DNA from: Alphaproteobacteria bacterium | GTDB lineage: Bacteria; Pseudomonadota; Alphaproteobacteria; CACIAM-22H2 | Direction of reading: 5' to 3' | Length of the DNA stretch: 64,000 bases | Assembly (NCBI GenBank): GCA_017308135.1 | Contig: JAFKFM010000011.1 | Span: 62,001 to 126,000 of the forward strand | Part shown: positions 62,401 to 64,000 of the stretch, piece after piece | Layout of the letters: every line of letters begins with the position of its first letter | How positions within the stretch are numbered: the stretch's first letter is position 1 | Position numbers and translations under genes: made by a program | The notes under the pieces: model-generated | The model's database searches: none | The model's input: the letters and a program-made list of their open reading frames with translations, nothing else | Told to the model about the DNA's origin: nothing

Positions 62401-62595
62401 TCACGCCCCCAGATTGATCGTCCGGCCGCGATCGCCGAAGCTCAACGGCGCGTTGCCGGACGCGAAATCCGCCAGCAGTCGCGTCACGTCGAGCGCCGGG
62501 TTGCGGTCCAACGCGCTCGAATCGCCCGGGGCGGCCTTTTTGGCGCGCTCGACATCGGTACAATTCTGACACGGTATCCCATTCACGATTTCCAT
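62401..62595 (-). CDS. 64-residue Cys-containing protein upstream of the sigma factor
   Basis: ATG 62595 gives MEIVNGIPCQNCTDVERAKK, with one CxxC pair, then an Asp/Asn/Pro-rich stretch and the end DRGRTINLGA. It is 50 bp upstream of the sigma gene on the same strand, so it may be regulated with it or be a redox- or metal-responsive target. No family recognised. Confidence 0.6.
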   Translation of the reverse strand: MEIVNGIPCQNCTDVERAKKAAPGDSSALDRNPALDVTRLLADFASGNAPLSFGDRGRTINLGA

Positions 62596-62668
62596 GCGGA
62601 TTCTCCGCCGTTGCGTCGTGAACAAGTTCGGCCCTGCCGCCCGGCGGGTTACCCGCCGGGGGGAAGAT

Positions 62669-63718
62669 TTATTCGGCGGCCTGACGCGGCGTTTCGGGCT
62701 TGGTCGCCGTGCGGATTTCCTTTTCGCCCGCTTCCGCCAGCAGCGAAATGAAGCGCCGGCGCATCAACATGCCGGGTTTATCGGACGGCATGTGGAATTC
62801 CTCGCCCGAGGTCGCTTCCAGCGGCACGTCGAATTCCGTCGCTTCCAGGATTTCGCGGTCCTCGCCGGTGACCTGCCGGTCGAAGGCGACGACGCTGGCG
62901 GCCGGCGTTTCGGCCTCGCTATCGTTGCGATAGACGAACTGGACAAGCTGGCTGCGCGTATCGTCGATCGGCGTCGCCCCGGTCTGGATGCAATGCACCA
63001 GACCGTTGGGATAGCGGATACGCAATTGCCGGAAGAACGGCATGAACCAGGTGCGCGTGTTGTCGCGCGTGGTCATGCCTTCTTCGATGCCGAGATTCTT
63101 CTTCTGCAAATCCGGGTTTTGCACGCGCACGATGGAATGCGTGCGGAAGCCCCAGGGGAATTCCTCGTAGGTCATTTCCGACGGCGTCGGGTCGGGATCG
63201 CCGAAGCTCGATTTATGCACATAGGTGAAATGCGCGTTGTCGAACGCGTTCTCCAGCACGCGCAGCGCGTTCACGTTCCACGGCTCGTAGAATTCCGGGA
63301 TGCGGCGAAAGCTCGGGTCCGACGCTTCGGGAATTTCGGGGATGTCGAACATCGGGTCTTCCAACGCCACCCAGACGAAGCCGTAGCGTTCCTTGGCGCG
63401 ATAGGCGTCGATCTTGAATTTGGGCGTGCGGCTCGCATCCTTCCATTGCGGGATGCGCGTGCACTGGCCGGACGCGTCGAACTCCCAACCGTGATAGCCG
63501 CAGGCGATCTTGCCGTCGCTGGTGCAAAATCCTTTCGACAATTTCGCCGTGCGATGACAGCAGCGATCGATCGCCGCCGCCGGCTTGCCGTCCGAATCCT
63601 TCCACAGGACGATCGCCTGGCCCAGCAGCGTGAAGGGGACCGGCTTATCGCCCAGTTTGTCCATCGGCAGGACGGGGTACCAGAAACGGCGCAGAATCTT
63701 CTGTTGGGTGACAAGCAT
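62669..63718 (-). CDS. Rieske non-heme iron oxygenase alpha subunit
   Basis: About 349 residues from ATG 63718 (GGGAGAG ribosome binding site). The Rieske [2Fe-2S] ligands are CCH in DRCCHRTAKLSKGF and CxxH in IACGYHGWEFD. The mononuclear iron site appears in ENAFDNAHFTYVHKSSFGD. It is of the VanA/Pao-like group with a single-component alpha subunit. No reductase gene adjoins, so the partner and substrate are unknown. Confidence 0.88.
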   Translation of the reverse strand: MLVTQQKILRRFWYPVLPMDKLGDKPVPFTLLGQAIVLWKDSDGKPAAAIDRCCHRTAKLSKGFCTSDGKIACGYHGWEFDASGQCTRIPQWKDASRTPKFKIDAYRAKERYGFVWVALEDPMFDIPEIPEASDPSFRRIPEFYEPWNVNALRVLENAFDNAHFTYVHKSSFGDPDPTPSEMTYEEFPWGFRTHSIVRVQNPDLQKKNLGIEEGMTTRDNTRTWFMPFFRQLRIRYPNGLVHCIQTGATPIDDTRSQLVQFVYRNDSEAETPAASVVAFDRQVTGEDREILEATEFDVPLEATSGEEFHMPSDKPGMLMRRRFISLLAEAGEKEIRTATKPETPRQAAE

Positions 63719-63782
63719 GGTTCGCTCTCCCGGGATCGGTCCGATGCTTGCAAACCGCTTGCCGCTCGGGCAAGGGGGAATG

Positions 63783-64000
63783 ATGAAAATTCTGCTGATT
63801 TCAGCCCATCCGGTCGAAACCTCGTTCAATGCGGCGATCCAGAAAACCGCCCTCGCGGCCTTGCGCCGGGCGGGCCACACGGTCGACCATCTCGACCTCT
63901 ATGCCGAGAATTTCAACCCGGTGCTGAGCCGCGAGGAACGCCTGGGCTACCACGAAATCCCCGCCAACCGCGGGCCCGTCCAGCCTTACGTCGATCGGTT
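63783..64000 (+). CDS. NAD(P)H-quinone oxidoreductase (flavodoxin-like fold), partial
   Basis: ATG 63783 opens MKILLISAHPVETSFNAAIQ, then VDHLDLYAENFNPVLS; the SAHPxxxSFN loop binds FMN/FAD phosphate in NQO1/KefF-type enzymes. Only 72 codons are seen before the window ends. Divergent from the Rieske gene, so both may be controlled together. Confidence 0.8.
   Translation, partial: MKILLISAHPVETSFNAAIQKTALAALRRAGHTVDHLDLYAENFNPVLSREERLGYHEIPANRGPVQPYVDR

Noticed and set aside
1..64000. CRISPR arrays, rRNA genes, replication origin
   Set aside because: No regularly spaced repeats, no rRNA-like stretches and no clustered DnaA boxes were seen.

Overview
The window looks like the chromosome of a free-living alphaproteobacterium, most likely Rhodospirillales-like. 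Support for this is the GC-rich core genes, a complete cbb3 oxidase cluster (ccoNOQP-GHIS) behind an FNR/FixK-type box, an AapJQM-like amino-acid ABC transporter, an ECF sigma/NrsF pair and alphaproteobacterial-style polA and serS. The taxonomic call is inference. A tRNA-Arg(CCG) at 40648-40724 divides the window: everything to its left reads as accessory or island DNA, and everything to its right reads as core chromosome.

Left part, 1-18.9 kb: ion and metal stress genes. Two crcB-type fluoride riboswitches, one intact and one next to a truncated gene copy, lie in inverted orientation around a DedA gene. Then come a CusA/CusB copper-silver RND system, a NicO-type Ni/Co exporter with a CsoR/RcnR repressor, and a tightly packed minus-strand run: PbrA/ZntA ATPase, LspA, DsbB, DsbA, two tiny genes found here by eye (a zinc ribbon and a membrane peptide), PCuAC and SCO1. 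A MerR regulator is divergent from the ATPase. An MFS exporter plus methyltransferase is divergent from an ArsR-rhodanese fusion.

18.9-33 kb: a LysR/PLP-lyase/ABC transporter set that lacks its ATPase gene, then a graveyard of IS3 and IS66 pieces. Among these pieces sit a MobV/Pre-like relaxase with a perfect palindrome upstream, a decayed copy of an HTH/ATPase pair, a YkvA protein and a CHASE-PAS-GGDEF diguanylate cyclase.

33-40.7 kb: an AT-richer integrated element ending in a tyrosine integrase whose reading frame runs into the tRNA-Arg gene. It carries ImmA/Xre regulators, a ubiquitin-like conjugation cassette (Ubl, E2-like/ThiF E1 fusion, DUF6527-type Cys protein), and a second cassette made of a small HTH protein divergent from a Lon-type AAA+ protein without protease domain, a tiny basic protein and a DEDDh exonuclease. 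The HTH/AAA+ pair occurs twice in the window: intact at 36 kb, and decayed and cut by an IS at 28 kb. This is the best candidate for an undescribed, probably defensive, mobile module.

Right part, 40.8-64 kb: ordinary core genes. They include a lysophospholipase-like lipoprotein, an ABC ATPase, a zf-CHCC protein, polA, AllA and PucG-like purine-catabolism enzymes around serS, the cbb3 oxidase cluster, an esterase, an ECF sigma/NrsF pair, a Rieske oxygenase and the start of an NAD(P)H-quinone oxidoreductase that runs off the window.
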